A stretch of 64,000 bases of DNA, from NCBI GenBank assembly GCA_951213105.1, contig OX578152.1, forward strand, positions 97,997,068 to 98,061,067, in the 5' to 3' direction. The stretch is from Amaurobius ferox (Eukaryota; Arthropoda; Arachnida; Araneae; Amaurobiidae). The position numbers and the translations under genes are program-made. The notes beneath the pieces were generated by a model. It did not search any database. It was given only the letters and a program-made list of their open reading frames with translations, and was not told where the DNA came from. Of the stretch, positions 62,221 through 64,000 are shown piece after piece (within the stretch, counting starts at the first letter, position 1; each line of letters opens with the position of its first letter).

Positions 62221-62816
62221 ACTTTCCCTACATATATATTATATACACATTAATATATAGGGAAAGTATTGCAACGGGGTCTAACATCCGATTTTGAGTT
62301 TTTCGACGGAAGATCATGTTTTAAGCATTCCTGAACTCGAATTGAACACTTTTGAGGAGCTGTGTCCGTGAGTTTGTGGATACGATATTTCATGAAGGAA
62401 TGGAGCATTTCAAACTTAATTTGGTACGATTATTACGGTCCGAGAATACTGGAACTCTATTGATTTCAAACGCGATCGAACGTTCGGAAGACCCCACCCC
62501 CCTTCCACCCAAACCTTTCAAATGAATTGTTAAAAAAAATCATAAAAAATCAAATAATTTACATATGTTAATATAATGGAGTATTTGCTTAACAGTTAGC
62601 AATATTTCCAATTATAAAGTTATATTTGCGAGAAACATAAGTTAATTGGGTACTTCAAAATAATTTTACATATTGTCGTCAAGAAAAGAGACAAATGCTT
62701 TTTAACGTTAAAAACATTGTGCCGTGGTTCTTGTGCATTTTTATTTTGCATTGAAGGAAGTAAAGTACTTGCATTATGTAGAGAAAGTTCTGTACTGCTC
62801 ACATCAGATTTTGAAT
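62221..62816 (+). repeat. R1 copy (short form)
   Basis: Begins with the hairpin ACTTTCCCTACATATATA and its complement, continues 'gcaacggggtc' and 'tcgacggaagatcatgtttt', and ends CTGCTCACATCAGATTTTG. It has no microsatellite. Confidence 0.65.
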
Positions 62817-62979
62817 TTGGTGACAGCGCATTTTGAAACGTATCTAACATTCCAAAATAATAATAAAAAAAAATGAAATTTATTGAGAAAAATTTATTCT
62901 AGTGAAATGAGATTGATTATATTCGTTTTATCAAAAATTACGTATAAAATAAAAATGTAATGAATATAAAGGTGATTAA

Positions 62980-63650
62980 AAAAGACGGGCCAAACTTTAG
63001 GAGGTGGTAGTACACATCAAACCAAGTATTTTTCGTCGTAGTTTACTGGTTCGGAAATGAATCGTAAAGGCACCAGTGGGTGCTTAATGGTGAAACCGAT
63101 GAGGTGAGGCGAAAACACAAAAATGACTTAGAAGTTATAAAATGACATTTAATAAACAATAATTAGAGTAATGGCTCAAAATAGCGACGGTGAACCTGAA
63201 TGCACGTCTCACAGCGGCGATGGAGCGATTGGCGAACTCTCTCGAACAGACCAGGCATGTCGCGCACTTCGGCAGCAGCGGCCGAAATTCTGCCGACGAG
63301 TTCCTCTTCAGATTCAAGGATAGTGTCATAGACGCGACTCTTGAGATATCCCCATGAAAAAGAAGTCAAGACACGATAGATCGGGCGATCGTGGGGACCA
63401 AGCTATGGGACCACTTCGCCCAATCCATCGGCCCCGAAAAGTGACGTCTAGAAAGTTCCTTATCTCTCAGTGAAAAGCACAGTCGCCGGAAAATCTGGCT
63501 GCGCCGCACTCTGTCCCAGGAACCAGCGAGCGAACTCTACGCGGCGAGGATAACCCGCTGCAGTCATTGCTTGGATTCGCTGGAGATGGTATGGGTGTAA
63601 CTGTTCCCCATGCAGAACCCGCCATACAGTGGATTGTGACCTTTCTGGTA
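62980..63650 (-). pseudogene. decayed DDE transposase (Tc1/mariner-like, DUF4817 type)
   Basis: On the minus strand, two pieces of one transposase can be read. The first (about 63463-63645) has STVWRVLHGEQLHPYHLQRI and FARWFLGQ...VLFTER; the second (63163-63370) has SFSWGYLKSRVYDT and a C-terminal RRCETCIQVHRRYFEPLL, the usual last residues of this family. Between them most of the catalytic core is gone, with a stop and a frame change. 'gacgggccaaactttaggag' near 62982 may be its outer end. A SINE-like tail abuts its other end at 63638. Confidence 0.75.
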
Positions 63651-63690
63651 GGTCGTACGGTCTGGGTTTCAACAACAACAACACCAAGGG
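63638..63690 (+). repeat. SINE 3'-end fragment
   Basis: CCTTTCTGGTAGGTCGTACG through 'tctgggtttcaacaacaacaac' matches the last 50 bp of the SINEs; the 5' part is missing. Confidence 0.65.
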
Positions 63691-63692
63691 TA

Positions 63693-64000
63693 GGCTGGGG
63701 GCGCGGTAGCCCATTGTTAGCGCGATGGAGTTGCACTCGGTAGGCCCGGGTTCGATTCCAGCCACTGCCAAAAACTGCCGCCCTGTTCACGCGGAGTACG
63801 ATCACGTTAAACATGTGGGTCCGTAAGTCCTTCCGAGAGGTTGGTGGTAGGGGAAGGAGGGTACGGTCCCTGTGGATGCCTCCCCTACTGGGTTCCAGTA
63901 TAAATTGGGTGGCACTTCCCGGCTGTTCAAACTGTTACCTTACACCTTTCTGGTAGGTCGGACGGTCTGGGTCTCAACAACACCACCACCACCAAGGGTA
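63693..64000 (+). mobile_element. tRNA-derived SINE, copy 2
   Basis: Same head, B box (GGTTCGATTCC near 63749) and body as copy 1, with an (ACC)n-like tail. ACCAAGGGTA occurs before it (63683-63692) and at the very end of the window, so this may be its target duplication; the insertion is then into the tail of the preceding SINE fragment. Confidence 0.8.

Overview
The window reads as intergenic DNA of a repeat-rich, AT-rich animal genome. An arthropod, perhaps an arachnid, is my guess from the transposon types, but nothing in the sequence fixes the species. I recognise no host gene. Evidence for a eukaryotic nuclear genome is a Ty3/gypsy retrotransposon, a Maverick/Polinton, tRNA-derived SINEs, a hAT-type MITE, microsatellites and low gene density.

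Layout. 1-2772: copies of a hairpin-ended repeat (here called R1), one holding a 250-bp hAT-like MITE (2047-2296). 2773-13917: a complete Ty3/gypsy element with 1,207-bp LTRs, one 1,959-codon gag-pol frame (4595-10474) and a CTGTG target duplication; it sits inside an R1 copy that resumes at 13923. 13923-42793: more R1 copies (one pair forms a large inverted repeat, 27168-29085), other interspersed repeats (R2, R3), foldbacks, a 20-bp tandem array (20765-20936), a very homogeneous 66-bp minisatellite (23038-24086), a diverged duplication (34.6 and 35.5 kb) and an LTR-like remnant (42290-42740). 60603-64000: palindromes, two SINEs, R3, R1 and a decayed DDE transposase.

42800-60596 is a complete 17.8-kb Maverick/Polinton (adintovirus-like) with 503-bp terminal inverted repeats and an AACATT target duplication. 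It encodes pPolB, a chromodomain integrase, an A32/FtsK-like packaging ATPase, an adenain-like protease, a double-jelly-roll-type major capsid protein, a penton-like minor capsid protein, several small virion-type proteins, a parvovirus-like PLA2 domain joined to a zinc ribbon, a fibre-like protein, a VLTF3/TFIIB-like zinc-ribbon factor and KilA-N proteins. The left end carries a broken KilA-N gene and a SINE-like insertion; the right end carries a fragment of a D5-like primase abutting a KilA-N fragment.

The most striking part is how this element seems to express itself. (1) The integrase frame has no usable ATG and overlaps the PLA2/zinc-ribbon gene in the -1 frame, at TTTTTTA followed after 8 nt by a possible H-type pseudoknot: a gag-pol-like frameshift signal. 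The protease overlaps the preceding small virion gene in the -1 frame at AAAAAAG, and its first ATG falls inside its conserved N-terminus. (2) Nine AT-rich perfect or near-perfect hairpins with the common stem TTTAAT(A/G) lie at the 3' ends of transcription units and almost nowhere else in the element. (3) Every virion-side gene with its own ATG has an AATAAA-type motif touching or nearly touching the start codon, whereas four right-side genes share a different upstream block, three with TATATAAA only 2-20 nt before the ATG. Together these suggest two promoter classes and hairpin-defined 3' ends, like large DNA viruses more than host genes. (4) The KilA-N genes carry a 36-38 bp palindrome whose inner arms differ between copies by compensated changes.
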